64,000 bases of DNA from Halomonas sp. TA22 (lineage in GTDB: Bacteria > Pseudomonadota > Gammaproteobacteria > Pseudomonadales > Halomonadaceae). Shown here in pieces: positions 45,401-53,557 of the stretch (positions are counted from its first letter, which is position 1; the number at the start of each line of letters is the position of its first letter). The position numbers and the translations under genes are program-made. Location: assembly GCF_013009075.1 (NCBI RefSeq), contig NZ_CP053108.1, positions 3,490,517 to 3,554,516 of the forward strand, read 5' to 3'. Under the pieces are notes generated by a model. That model saw only the letters and a list, made by a program, of their open reading frames with translations. It made no database searches and had not been told where the DNA came from.

Positions 45401-45520
45401 GGCTATCTGGGGGAGACCAAGCGCGCTCACCTGACCAATACGTTGACACCATCCGTAGGCGATGCCAACACCCAGACGCCGGAGTTCAAGTCGTTCCTGG
45501 TGCGCGTGGATAAGCTTTAA
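42452..45520 (+). CDS. fdnG: Selenocysteine-containing formate dehydrogenase alpha subunit (FdnG/FdoG type)
   Basis: 1022 residues when the in-frame TGA at 43043-43045 is read as selenocysteine; E. coli FdnG has 1015. A naive reading splits it into 42452-43045 and 43058-45520. The Tat motif TRRQFFK lies at residues 6-12. A [4Fe-4S] site CTYCSVGCGV follows, then the Sec region NQARV-U-HGPTVAGLAPTFGRGA, identical in pattern to E. coli FdnG, and the C-terminal molydopterin dinucleotide-binding domain. It oxidises formate in the periplasm with bis-MGD molybdenum or tungsten. First gene of the fdnGHI-fdhE-selAB block; AGGAGG precedes the ATG. Confidence 0.94.
43046..43080 (+). promoter_or_regulatory. 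Bacterial SECIS element in fdnG mRNA
   Basis: Directly after the UGA, GGCA (43060-43063), loop GGTCT (43064-43068) and TGCC (43069-43072) form an apical stem. Below it G57-G58 pair with C73-C74, leaving T59 as the single bulged base. The GGUCU loop and bulged U are the contacts SelB uses in E. coli fdhF. This makes UGA decoding as selenocysteine nearly certain. Confidence 0.88.
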
Positions 45521-45529
45521 GGAGGCGAG

Positions 45530-46462
45530 ATGAGAGGCGATCAAATCAATCTGCAGAACATCGTCAGACGCTCGGCGACCCAGGTACCCTCCCCGCAGGT
45601 GAGAAGCGGGGCTGTCGCCCCGGTCACCAAGTTGATCGACGTATCGCGCTGCATCGGTTGCAAGGCCTGCCAGGTCGCCTGTTCGGAGTGGAACGACCTG
45701 CGCGACGAGGTGGGCGAGAACGTTGGCATTTACGACAATCCGACCGACCTCACGCCCAACTCGTTCCAGGTGATGCGCTTCAACGAGTACGAGAACGAGC
45801 AGGGCAACCTCGAGTGGTTGATCCGTAAGGACAATTGCATGCACTGCGCCGAGCCGGGCTGTCTCGAGGCGTGTCCGGCACCCGGCGCCATCGTGCAGTA
45901 CGCCAACGGCATCGTCGATTTCAACTCCGAGCACTGCATCGGCTGCGGCTATTGCGTCACCGGCTGCCCCTTCGACGTGCCGCGCATCTCCGAGAAGGAT
46001 GGCAAATCCTACAAGTGCACGCTGTGCTCCGATCGTGTCTTCCATGGCCTGGAGCCGGCTTGCGTCAAGTCCTGCCCTACCGGGTCGATCATGTTCGGCA
46101 CCAAGGAGGACATGCTCGATCTTGCCGAGACGCGTACCGACTTTCTCAAGGGACGCGGCTATCAGAATGCCGGCATCTACGATCCCGAAGGGGTCGGCGG
46201 CACCCACGTGATCTACGTGCTGCAGCATGCCGACAAGCCGGAGATCTACAACGACCTGCCCAATGACCCGCGCATCAGTCCGCTGGTCGAAGGCTGGAAA
46301 GGGATCACCAAGCCGCTGGCCTCGGTGGCCATCGGGCTTGCGGCGTTTACCGGATTCTTCCACTACGTCACCGCCGGCCCCAAGGAGACGCCAGAGGAGG
46401 AGGAAGACGAGGTGCGGTCCGACGAGGCGCGCGACCATGAACGTGAGGAGAAGCGGCCATGA
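45530..46462 (+). CDS. fdnH: Formate dehydrogenase iron-sulphur beta subunit
   Basis: 310 residues. Four [4Fe-4S] sites are visible as cysteine groups: [35 protein letters not shown] and CTLCSDR with [10 protein letters not shown] single C-terminal membrane helix (about 268-288, [15 protein letters not shown]) anchors it to the periplasmic face. It wires electrons from FdnG to the cytochrome b subunit. GGAGG precedes the ATG, nine bases after the fdnG stop; the stop overlaps fdnI. Confidence 0.95.
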   Translation: MRGDQINLQNIVRRSATQVPSPQVRSGAVAPVTKLIDVSRCIGCKACQVACSEWNDLRDEVGENVGIYDNPTDLTPNSFQVMRFNEYENEQGNLEWLIRKDNCMHCAEPGCLEACPAPGAIVQYANGIVDFNSEHCIGCGYCVTGCPFDVPRISEKDGKSYKCTLCSDRVFHGLEPACVKSCPTGSIMFGTKEDMLDLAETRTDFLKGRGYQNAGIYDPEGVGGTHVIYVLQHADKPEIYNDLPNDPRISPLVEGWKGITKPLASVAIGLAAFTGFFHYVTAGPKETPEEEEDEVRSDEARDHEREEKRP

Positions 46463-47163
46463 GCGAGCCGAAGCGGCACTCCACCGATCCGGGCATTCTG
46501 CGCTACGACCGGTTCTCGCGCGTCAATCACTGGCTCATCGCCATTTCGTTCGTGATGCTGGTGCTCAGCGGGCTGCCCTTCTTCCACCCCTTCTTCTGGT
46601 CGCTGACCGGCCTGTTCGGCGGCCCAACCATGACGCGTATCCTGCACCCTTATATCGGGCTGTTCATGACGCTGTTCTTCCTCATCATGGCGGTGCGCTT
46701 CTTCAAGGTCAGTCTGATCAAGCGCCACGACATTCAATGGCTCAAGCAGATCAGGGACGTACTTAGCAATCGTGACGAGCGCCTGCCGCCGGTGGGCAAG
46801 AGCAACGCCGGGCAGAAGCTGGTCTACTGGATCATGGTGCTCTGCGTGCCGCTGCTGCTGATCACCGGCTTGCTCATCTGGCAACCCTACTTCGCCGACG
46901 CGATCCCCATCACGCTGCGCCGGCTGGCCTCCCTGGGCCACGCCCTGGCGGCGTTCCTGGCCATCGTCACCCTGATCATCCACATCTATTCCGGGATCTG
47001 GGTCAAGGGCTCGTTCACCGCCATGATTCGCGGCCGGGTCAGCAAGGCGTGGGCCAAGCATCACCACAATCTGTGGTATGAAGAGGAGATGGAGAAAGAG
47101 CGCAAGGAGCGCGAGATGGCCAAGCGCCAGCATCAGATCATGACAGGACAGGAGCCGAAGTGA
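46459..47163 (+). CDS. fdnI: Formate dehydrogenase cytochrome b556 gamma subunit
   Basis: 234 residues with four membrane segments. Haem-ligand histidines are in [13 protein letters not shown] and near the end of the later segments ([21 protein letters not shown]). It passes electrons from FdnH to quinone. The cytoplasmic C terminus is highly charged. Four-base overlaps with fdnH and fdhE show tight coupling. Confidence 0.94.
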   Translation: MSEPKRHSTDPGILRYDRFSRVNHWLIAISFVMLVLSGLPFFHPFFWSLTGLFGGPTMTRILHPYIGLFMTLFFLIMAVRFFKVSLIKRHDIQWLKQIRDVLSNRDERLPPVGKSNAGQKLVYWIMVLCVPLLLITGLLIWQPYFADAIPITLRRLASLGHALAAFLAIVTLIIHIYSGIWVKGSFTAMIRGRVSKAWAKHHHNLWYEEEMEKERKEREMAKRQHQIMTGQEPK

Positions 47164-48092
47164 ACCACGCATATGGCAATGCCCCCATGGGCGTCATGGA
47201 TCCCCCCTCCGTGGTACTGCCCGAGCCGGAGCACTTTGCGCAGCGTGCCCAGCGCCTGCGTGGCCTCGCCGAGCGTATCGAGCCACTCGCCGACTTCCTG
47301 GCCTTCATGGCGCAGCTCGCCCAGGCCCAGCAACGGGCCCTGGAGCAGAACGTCCCGGCGTGGCAGCCCGAGCCCGAGGCCTTCACCCTGGCGCTGGAGC
47401 ATGGCATGCCGCCGCTTGGCGTCCAGGCGCTGCGCAGGGATATCGATTTTCACGGCGAGCTTTCGACGATCCTCGATGCCCTCGAGCTACATGTCGGCGC
47501 GGCGCAGCGGCCGCTGCTCAATGCCCTGCGCGCGTTGCCCAGGGAGGAGGTGGATCGCCTGGCCGAGGAGGTGCTCGAGGCTCGCCCCGGGCCCGAGGCG
47601 AGCCGTGGGCTGATGCCGTTGGTGGCGGCGGCGCTGCAGGTCGCCTGGCTACGCCTGGCACGCGCCCTGCCCAAGCCGCCGAAACGCCCCGCTGGCGAGG
47701 CCCGCTCGATCTGCCCCTGCTGCGGCTCGTTGCCGGTGGCAAGCGTGATTCAGATCGATCATCAGCGCAGTGGGGTGCGCTACCTGCAGTGCGGTCTGTG
47801 CGCGACCCAGTGGTATCTGGAGCGCTCCAAGTGCAGTGTCTGCGATCAGAGTGGCAAGCTCGACTACCTGAGCCTCGAAGATGACGACGGCGAGCTTCTA
47901 CTTCCCGTGCAGGCCGAGACCTGCGGCGACTGCCACTCCTACCTCAAGCTCATGCCGCGAGAATTCGACGAACATGCCGAGCCTCTCGCCGATGACTTGG
48001 CAAGCCTGGCACTCGACCTGATGTTGAACGAGGAGAAGGCGTACCGCCGCAGCGGCTTCAACCCGCTGCTGATCGTCGCCGACCCCGAGTAA
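47160..48092 (+). CDS. fdhE: Formate dehydrogenase accessory protein FdhE
   Basis: 310 residues. Two zinc-ribbon-like sites are visible: CPCCGSLPVAS with CGLCATQWY, and CSVCDQSG with CGDCHSYLK. FdhE acts in maturation or assembly of Tat-exported formate dehydrogenase, probably on the cytoplasmic iron-sulphur or selenopolypeptide. The GTG start overlaps the fdnI stop and has AGGAG six bases upstream. Confidence 0.93.
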   Translation: MNHAYGNAPMGVMDPPSVVLPEPEHFAQRAQRLRGLAERIEPLADFLAFMAQLAQAQQRALEQNVPAWQPEPEAFTLALEHGMPPLGVQALRRDIDFHGELSTILDALELHVGAAQRPLLNALRALPREEVDRLAEEVLEARPGPEASRGLMPLVAAALQVAWLRLARALPKPPKRPAGEARSICPCCGSLPVASVIQIDHQRSGVRYLQCGLCATQWYLERSKCSVCDQSGKLDYLSLEDDDGELLLPVQAETCGDCHSYLKLMPREFDEHAEPLADDLASLALDLMLNEEKAYRRSGFNPLLIVADPE

Positions 48093-48155
48093 TCGGAGAT
48101 GCATGGACGCCAGGGGGCCTGGCATGCTATGCCATAGGGCCTGGTTATCTCTGGC

Positions 48156-49628
48156 ATGGACAAGACTTCGACCATGGATGTTCGACGCAGCCTCCCCGCG
48201 GTCGATGCGCTACTGACGCATCCCGCCCTACATGCAGCCCGTGAGCGACACGGCTGGCGCCTGACGCGGCAAGCCGTGCGTCAGGTACTCGATGAGCAGC
48301 GCCGCCGCCTGGCCCGAGAGGCTAGCGGTGGAGAGTGCACTCCTCCCTCCCTCGATGCTTTGGCCAGCCGCTGTCTGGATGACCTGGCGCGTCTTGCCCG
48401 GCCCAACAGCCGGGCGGTGTTCAACCTGACCGGCACGGTGATCCATACCAACCTGGGACGTTCGACGCTTGCCGAAGCGGCCATCGAGGCGATGACCGAG
48501 GCGGCGCGCCACCCCGTGGCGCTGGAGTACGACCTGGCAAGCGGCGGGCGCGGCGATCGAGATCGCTTAGTCGAGGTGTTGCTCTGCGAGCTGACCGGCG
48601 CCGAGGCGGCCACTGTGGTCAACAATAACGCTGGCGCAGTGGTACTGACCCTTGGTGCGCTCGGCGCCGGCCGCGAGGCGGTGATCTCCCGCGGCGAGCT
48701 GATCGAGATCGGCGGCGCCTTCCGCATGCCCGACATCATGCAGGCGGCGGGCTGTCGGCTTCGCGAAGTAGGCGCCACCAACCGCACCCACGCCCGGGAC
48801 TACCGCGAGGCGATGAGCGACGAGACGGGACTGATCGTCAAGGCGCACACCTCCAATTACGCCGTCACCGGTTTCACCAAGAGCGTGGCCGAATGCGAAT
48901 TGGCCGAGATCGCCCACGCCCAGGGTGTGCCCTTCATGGTCGATCTCGGCAGCGGCGCGCTGACCGATCTCGCCGCCCTTGGCCTGCCCTATGAGGCCCA
49001 GCCCCGCGATAGCATTGCCGATGGCGCCGACGTAGTCACCTTCAGCGGCGACAAGCTGCTCGGTGGCCCCCAGGCGGGCATCATCGTCGGCCGGCGCGCG
49101 TTGATCGAGCGCATCAAGCGCCATCCGCTCAAGCGCGCGCTGCGCCTCGACAAGATAGCGCTTGCGGCGCTGGAGGCCACGTTGCGGATTTATCGCGACA
49201 GCGACACCCCCGATCAGGAGATCCCCACCTTGGCCCTGTTGTCGCGTCCGCGAGCCGAGATCGAGGCCACCGGCGAGCGGCTCTTGGAACGCGCCACCGG
49301 CCTGCTCGAAGGGCTCGATGTCACCCTTGCGCCTTGCATGAGCCAGCTCGGCAGCGGCTCACTGCCTGTCGATCGTCTGCCAAGCGTTGCCCTGGTGTGG
49401 CGCCCGACCGCCCACGAACGGCGCGAGCGCGAGAGGGGCTTGAAGCGCCTGGTGCGCGCCCTGCGCGAGCTGCCGCGCCCGGTCATCGGCCGCCTGAGCG
49501 ACGGTGCGCTGCATCTCGACCTGCGCTGCCTGGCTGGGGAGGCCGAGGAGCAGGCGTTCCTCGCCCAGTTCGCCGAGCTGACAGGGACCTTCCCCTTGAA
49601 GACAGACGTGCAGGAGCAGGACGCATGA
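48156..49628 (+). CDS. selA: L-seryl-tRNA(Sec) selenium transferase
   Basis: 490 residues. A PLP enzyme that converts Ser-tRNA(Sec) to Sec-tRNA(Sec) with selenophosphate. The PLP lysine is K300 in FSGDKLLGGPQAG; other features are FNLTGTVIHTNLGRS, NNNAGAVVLTL and VDLGSGAL. Two close ATGs (48156 and 48174) are possible starts. The 63-bp gap after fdhE contains the hairpin TGGCAT/ATGCCA at 48120-48134. It overlaps selB by four bases. No selC tRNA gene was found in the window. Confidence 0.94.
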   Translation: MDKTSTMDVRRSLPAVDALLTHPALHAARERHGWRLTRQAVRQVLDEQRRRLAREASGGECTPPSLDALASRCLDDLARLARPNSRAVFNLTGTVIHTNLGRSTLAEAAIEAMTEAARHPVALEYDLASGGRGDRDRLVEVLLCELTGAEAATVVNNNAGAVVLTLGALGAGREAVISRGELIEIGGAFRMPDIMQAAGCRLREVGATNRTHARDYREAMSDETGLIVKAHTSNYAVTGFTKSVAECELAEIAHAQGVPFMVDLGSGALTDLAALGLPYEAQPRDSIADGADVVTFSGDKLLGGPQAGIIVGRRALIERIKRHPLKRALRLDKIALAALEATLRIYRDSDTPDQEIPTLALLSRPRAEIEATGERLLERATGLLEGLDVTLAPCMSQLGSGSLPVDRLPSVALVWRPTAHERRERERGLKRLVRALRELPRPVIGRLSDGALHLDLRCLAGEAEEQAFLAQFAELTGTFPLKTDVQEQDA

Positions 49629-52111
49629 TCGTCGGCACCGCCGGGCATGTCGATCACGGCAAGACCGCACTGATCGAGTGCCTTACCGGTATCGACACCG
49701 ACCGCTTGAAGGAGGAGAAGGCGCGCGGCCTGACCATCGAGGCGGGCTTCGCCTATCCCGAGATGGCACCCGGCATCGAGCTCGGTTTCGTCGACGTGCC
49801 GGGCCACGAGAAGTTCATCCACAACATGCTGGCCGGCAGCGCGGGTATCGACACCGTGCTGCTGACGGTCGCCGCCGACGACGGGGTGATGCCGCAGACC
49901 GTCGAGCACGTGCAGATCCTCACACTGCTCGGGCTCTCCCGAGGCAGGGTGGCGCTGACCAAGTGCGACCTGGTCGACGAGACACGGCGTGACGCAGTGA
50001 AGCGTGAGATCGCCGCGCTGCTGGCCGACACGCCGTTGGCCGGGGCGACGATCCATGCCGTTTCGAGCCGTACGGGCGAAGGTATCGAGGCGCTGCGCGA
50101 CGCGCTCTGGACCCAGGCCGCCGTGCAGCGTGCCACGCCTGCCCGGGGCGCGTTCCGGCTCGCCGTCGACCGTGTGTTCAGCAAGGCGGGCGCCGGGCTG
50201 GTGGTGACCGGCACGGCGCTGGCCGGCGAGATCGCCAAGGGCGACGAGGTACGCCTGGTGCGTTCGGGGCGCAAGGCGCGGGTGCGAGGGCTGCGCCGCC
50301 AGCATCGCGACAGCGACACGGCTCGTCAGGGCGACAGGGTGTCGCTCAACCTCGCCGGCAGCGGGGTGGAACGCGAGGCGCTCTCGCGGGGCGACTGGGT
50401 GGTCGCCGATACGCTTAAGGCCCCTCTGCTCAAGCGTATCGACATCGATCTCGTCCTGCTCGACAGCGCCGCTGCGCTCAAGCACTGGACGCCGGTGCAT
50501 GTGCACCTGGGGGTGGCCCACCTCACCGGCCGCGTCGCCTTGCTCGAGGGGCAGCGCCTGGCACCCGGCGAGCGCATGCTGGGCCAGCTGGTGCTCGACG
50601 GCAGTGTGCACGCCTGCCTGGGGGACCGTTTCGTTATTCGCGACCATGGCGGGCACGTCACCCTGGGCGGCGGCGTGGTGCTCGATGGCGACCCGCCGCG
50701 GCGTGGCCAGCGCGCGCCCAAGCGCCTGGCCTGGCTGGCGGCGCTCACCGAGAGCGTGGCGTCCGGCCCCCCCTACGATCTGCACCACCCGCTTGAAGCT
50801 GCCCTAGAACTCAGGTCCGACGGGCTCGATCTCGATTCCATGGCACGCAACGCCAATGCCGGCCAGGCGACGCTGATCGCACTCACAGAGGCGCTTGGGG
50901 GACGTGTGGTGACGGTCCAGGGCCAAGCTCGCGCCTTCTCGCCACAGGCCATCGAAGCACTGGAGACAAGCATTCTCGAAGCGGTCGCCGCCCACCACGA
51001 ACGTGAACCCTCGATGCTGGGTGTCGAGCGCGAGCGACTCAATCGTCAGGTCATGCCGAGTTTACCGAGTCCATTCTTCCGACCGCTGATGCAGGCGCTG
51101 ATCGCTACCGGGCAGCTCGAAGGGCATGGCCCTTTCGTTGCCCTTCCTGGCCATCAGGCCGCCCTCGACGCGGCCGATGAGGTGTTATGGCAGCGGCTCG
51201 AACCCCTGCTTGCGGCGAATCCCTTCCAGCCGCCACGGGTACGCGACCTGGCGGCGAGCGAAGGGCTCGATGAAGAGCGTATTCGCAGCGCCCTAACGGC
51301 CTGTGCCCGCCTGGGCAGGCTCTACCAGGTCCGCAGGGATCACTTCTATCTGGCCAAGGCAGTGCACCAGCTGGCCGATATCGTCCAGGCGCTGAGCGAT
51401 GAGCATGGCACGCTGCGCGGCGCCGCGTTCCGCGACCGGATCGGTACCGGGCGCAAACTGGCGATACAAATCCTTGAATTCTTGGCAACGTCGATACGCT
51501 TGGCCCGCCACTGCCCCTGGGTATTGTCGATATCGCCGCTGGCCTCAACGGCCAGGCTTTTGCCAGCGACGATATCGCCATCGCGATTGTTCAGCGCCGT
51601 TGCGGAAAGCCGAACGGTGTCGTTGCCTTGCAGGATGCCGGCCGCGTTGCGCACGTCAGTAGCCGCGACGGTCAGTTCGGCGTTACCGGCAATACGGCCA
51701 TCAGCGTTGTCCAGTGTGCCCAACTCAAGCGCCAGATATCCCCCACCCGTGTGCAGCAATTCCCCTCCCCGATTGACGAGCGAGCCGGACTCGATCTCCA
51801 GCGTGCCGCCATTGCTGGCCAACCGCCCCGAGGTGTTATCGAGGACGTCGACAATCAGTGAAAGCGGACCTTCGCCGAGTTGCACGATGTCGCCGCCGAC
51901 ATTGGACAGCTCGTCCGCATCGAGATCGAGCGTGTCGGCGGCGACCCTGGCGTCGTCGGTGCGGAGCGTCTCAGGCGTACTTGCTCTGAGCGTGCCTTGC
52001 GCGGCGACAGTGGCACCGCTCATGTCGATCCCACCCCGCCGGGCCACGATGTCGATGTCGCTAGCCTGGGTGTGGCTGTCTCGCAATGTCACGGTATCGG
52101 CCTGTGCGTAA
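49625..52111 (+). CDS. selB: Selenocysteine-specific elongation factor SelB with disrupted, chimeric 3' end
   Basis: SelB delivers Sec-tRNA to the ribosome at UGA codons by binding the SECIS hairpin. Residues 1 to about 170 are an EF-Tu-like GTPase (GHVDHGKTALIECLTGI, DVPGHEKFIHNML, TKCDLVD), followed by two beta-barrels and the C-terminal winged-helix domains. Sequence is normal up to about F619 (51481, in LAIQILEF). Then it changes into the antisense of the tpsA/fhaB gene, so the frame runs on through 200 unrelated codons to 52111. The real family would have about 20-30 more residues completing the last winged helix, the RNA-binding domain. Either SelB is impaired or the contig is misjoined here. 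Confidence 0.9.
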   Translation: MIVGTAGHVDHGKTALIECLTGIDTDRLKEEKARGLTIEAGFAYPEMAPGIELGFVDVPGHEKFIHNMLAGSAGIDTVLLTVAADDGVMPQTVEHVQILTLLGLSRGRVALTKCDLVDETRRDAVKREIAALLADTPLAGATIHAVSSRTGEGIEALRDALWTQAAVQRATPARGAFRLAVDRVFSKAGAGLVVTGTALAGEIAKGDEVRLVRSGRKARVRGLRRQHRDSDTARQGDRVSLNLAGSGVEREALSRGDWVVADTLKAPLLKRIDIDLVLLDSAAALKHWTPVHVHLGVAHLTGRVALLEGQRLAPGERMLGQLVLDGSVHACLGDRFVIRDHGGHVTLGGGVVLDGDPPRRGQRAPKRLAWLAALTESVASGPPYDLHHPLEAALELRSDGLDLDSMARNANAGQATLIALTEALGGRVVTVQGQARAFSPQAIEALETSILEAVAAHHEREPSMLGVERERLNRQVMPSLPSPFFRPLMQALIATGQLEGHGPFVALPGHQAALDAADEVLWQRLEPLLAANPFQPPRVRDLAASEGLDEERIRSALTACARLGRLYQVRRDHFYLAKAVHQLADIVQALSDEHGTLRGAAFRDRIGTGRKLAIQILEFLATSIRLARHCPWVLSISPLASTARLLPATISPSRLFSAVAESRTVSLPCRMPAALRTSVAATVSSALPAIRPSALSSVPNSSARYPPPVCSNSPPRLTSEPDSISSVPPLLANRPEVLSRTSTISESGPSPSCTMSPPTLDSSSASRSSVSAATLASSVRSVSGVLALSVPCAATVAPLMSIPPRRATMSMSLAWVWLSRNVTVSACA

Positions 52112-53496
52112 AGGCCTTCGGCAGCGATGTGCGAGCCGCTGGCATCGATGACATGGCCGGCTGTGAGATAGAGATTGCCACGTTCGCCCAGGGTCCCGTC
52201 GTCACGGACACCGGCGGCCATGAGGGTATCGATATCGCTGCGCAGGGCATCGGCCTCCAGGTGGATGTCGCCCTGGGCGATCATCGCGCCGGTTTTGCGA
52301 TTGGCTATCTCGCCATCGCTGGTCACGAGCAGTCCGCCACCGGTACGCAGCATGCCATGGTTGACGACGTCGTTTTGGCCGGCCAGCCGCACGTCGCCTT
52401 CGGCGACGATGTTTCCATGGTTGGCAACGCCGTCCTGGCCGCTCAGCCGAATCTCGTTTTCGGCGAGCATGCTCCCCCGATTTTCGATGCGTCCGTCGGA
52501 CTCGACGACGATCTCGCCGGCGTACAGGGTTCCGCCATGATGTACACCGACGCCTCGCTCGGTGGCCAGGAGGTGGATCTTGCCGGCATACATGCCGCCC
52601 AGATGCGCCACGTCGATGGCGATTTCGGGCGCCCCTCCCTTGCCCTCCACGACCTCCACCTGCTGGCGATCGACATCGATCCGGTTAGCGCCAGTGGTGA
52701 CTTCGAGTTCCTCGGCCCAGACGCCGGCCTGGACTTCGACGGCACGTGCCAGGATCGAGGTGTAGTCGCTGCCGCTGGTATCCAGGCCATCTCCCGAGAT
52801 CCGAATCGTGCCTTCCTCGATACGGTAGCCGGCCAGATCACCGTTCCTGAATTCGGGACGCCCAGTGGTCAGCGTGGTGCCGCTGGCGTTGATGAACCCC
52901 GCGCCATCGACATGGATACCGGCGGGATTGGCGATGACGACCTCGGCACGCCGCCCAGCGACTTCCACATGGCCGCGCAGATGGCTGGGATCACGCGAGT
53001 TGACCTCGTTGACGATCACCCGGGCTTCGCCGGTGGCGAGATTGGGATTGCCCTGCACCCAGCCGCCTAGCTGGCTCTGGGTGGCACTGCGCGAATTGTT
53101 GAGGATGGCGCCCCGGCCATCCACGTCGAACTGACTATAGGTATTGCGCGACACCCCCTGGGTGCTGGGCGTCTGGATGTTGACCTGAGGGGTGCCGTTG
53201 GCGCTCTCCAGCACGTGCGGCCGCTGTGCCCCCGGTGCGCTACGATCGGGGAAGATCTGCCCCTGGGCGGGCAGCGCATGCGCCAACCCCGACGCCACCA
53301 GAATGGCCCAACCCAATGGCTTTAAACACCAGAGCAGTGGCTTGAAACGCCCGAGCGGGAAAGCGGACGATAGACTTCCGGCGCCTGGCGTCGTGGCCCG
53401 TCCTCCCGCCTTGCCCTGGCACGAGCCGGCCTCGGAGACGACGACCAATAGGCACTTGGCCTTGTTGAACACGAGCCGGTAGCAGTGTTTGTTCAT
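51346..53496 (-). CDS. Two-partner-secretion exoprotein (FhaB/CdiA-like), truncated at the selB junction
   Basis: Recognisable over about 670 residues, then cut by the junction near 51481; the frame runs on to 51346 through antisense selB. It opens with an extended signal peptide (MNKHCYRLVFNKAKCLLVV). A TPS secretion domain follows with NPNL (150-153) and NPAGI (190-194), then the beginning of the filamentous beta-helix repeats (IVAEGDVRLAGQNDVVNHG and similar). Complete proteins of this kind have thousands of residues, with receptor-binding and often C-terminal toxin regions, which are missing. Downstream of its TpsB partner on the same strand. Whether it was a haemagglutinin or a contact-dependent inhibition toxin carrier cannot be told. 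Confidence 0.85.
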   Translation of the reverse strand: MNKHCYRLVFNKAKCLLVVVSEAGSCQGKAGGRATTPGAGSLSSAFPLGRFKPLLWCLKPLGWAILVASGLAHALPAQGQIFPDRSAPGAQRPHVLESANGTPQVNIQTPSTQGVSRNTYSQFDVDGRGAILNNSRSATQSQLGGWVQGNPNLATGEARVIVNEVNSRDPSHLRGHVEVAGRRAEVVIANPAGIHVDGAGFINASGTTLTTGRPEFRNGDLAGYRIEEGTIRISGDGLDTSGSDYTSILARAVEVQAGVWAEELEVTTGANRIDVDRQQVEVVEGKGGAPEIAIDVAHLGGMYAGKIHLLATERGVGVHHGGTLYAGEIVVESDGRIENRGSMLAENEIRLSGQDGVANHGNIVAEGDVRLAGQNDVVNHGMLRTGGGLLVTSDGEIANRKTGAMIAQGDIHLEADALRSDIDTLMAAGVRDDGTLGERGNLYLTAGHVIDASGSHIAAEGLYAQADTVTLRDSHTQASDIDIVARRGGIDMSGATVAAQGTLRASTPETLRTDDARVAADTLDLDADELSNVGGDIVQLGEGPLSLIVDVLDNTSGRLASNGGTLEIESGSLVNRGGELLHTGGGYLALELGTLDNADGRIAGNAELTVAATDVRNAAGILQGNDTVRLSATALNNRDGDIVAGKSLAVEASGDIDNTQGQWRAKRIDVAKNSRICIASLRPVPIRSRNAAPRSVPCSSLSAWTISASWCTALAR
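51476..51490. other. Breakpoint joining the 3' ends of selB and the TPS exoprotein gene
   Basis: Plus-strand coding is SelB-like up to 51481, and minus-strand coding is TPS-exoprotein-like from about 51483 upward. The two genes are convergent and share this edge with no intergenic DNA. A GAATTC lies at 51476-51481, though several such sites exist elsewhere in the window. No insertion sequence or repeat is visible. Confidence 0.75.
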
Positions 53497-53557
53497 CTCG
53501 GTTCCCTACGTTTTTCGCTTCTTCGCGCTTTGTCTTTCTTGTCGTCTCTAGCAGCGT

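Noticed and set aside
48093-48155. Possible selC tRNA between fdhE and selA
   Set aside because: Only a short hairpin is present; no tRNA-length cloverleaf or UCA anticodon context was found here or in other gaps.
51476-51481. GAATTC at the selB/TPS junction as proof of a cloning chimera
   Set aside because: Suggestive, but the same six bases occur at other ordinary positions in the window (for example in the 5 kb and 6.5 kb regions), so it is not decisive.
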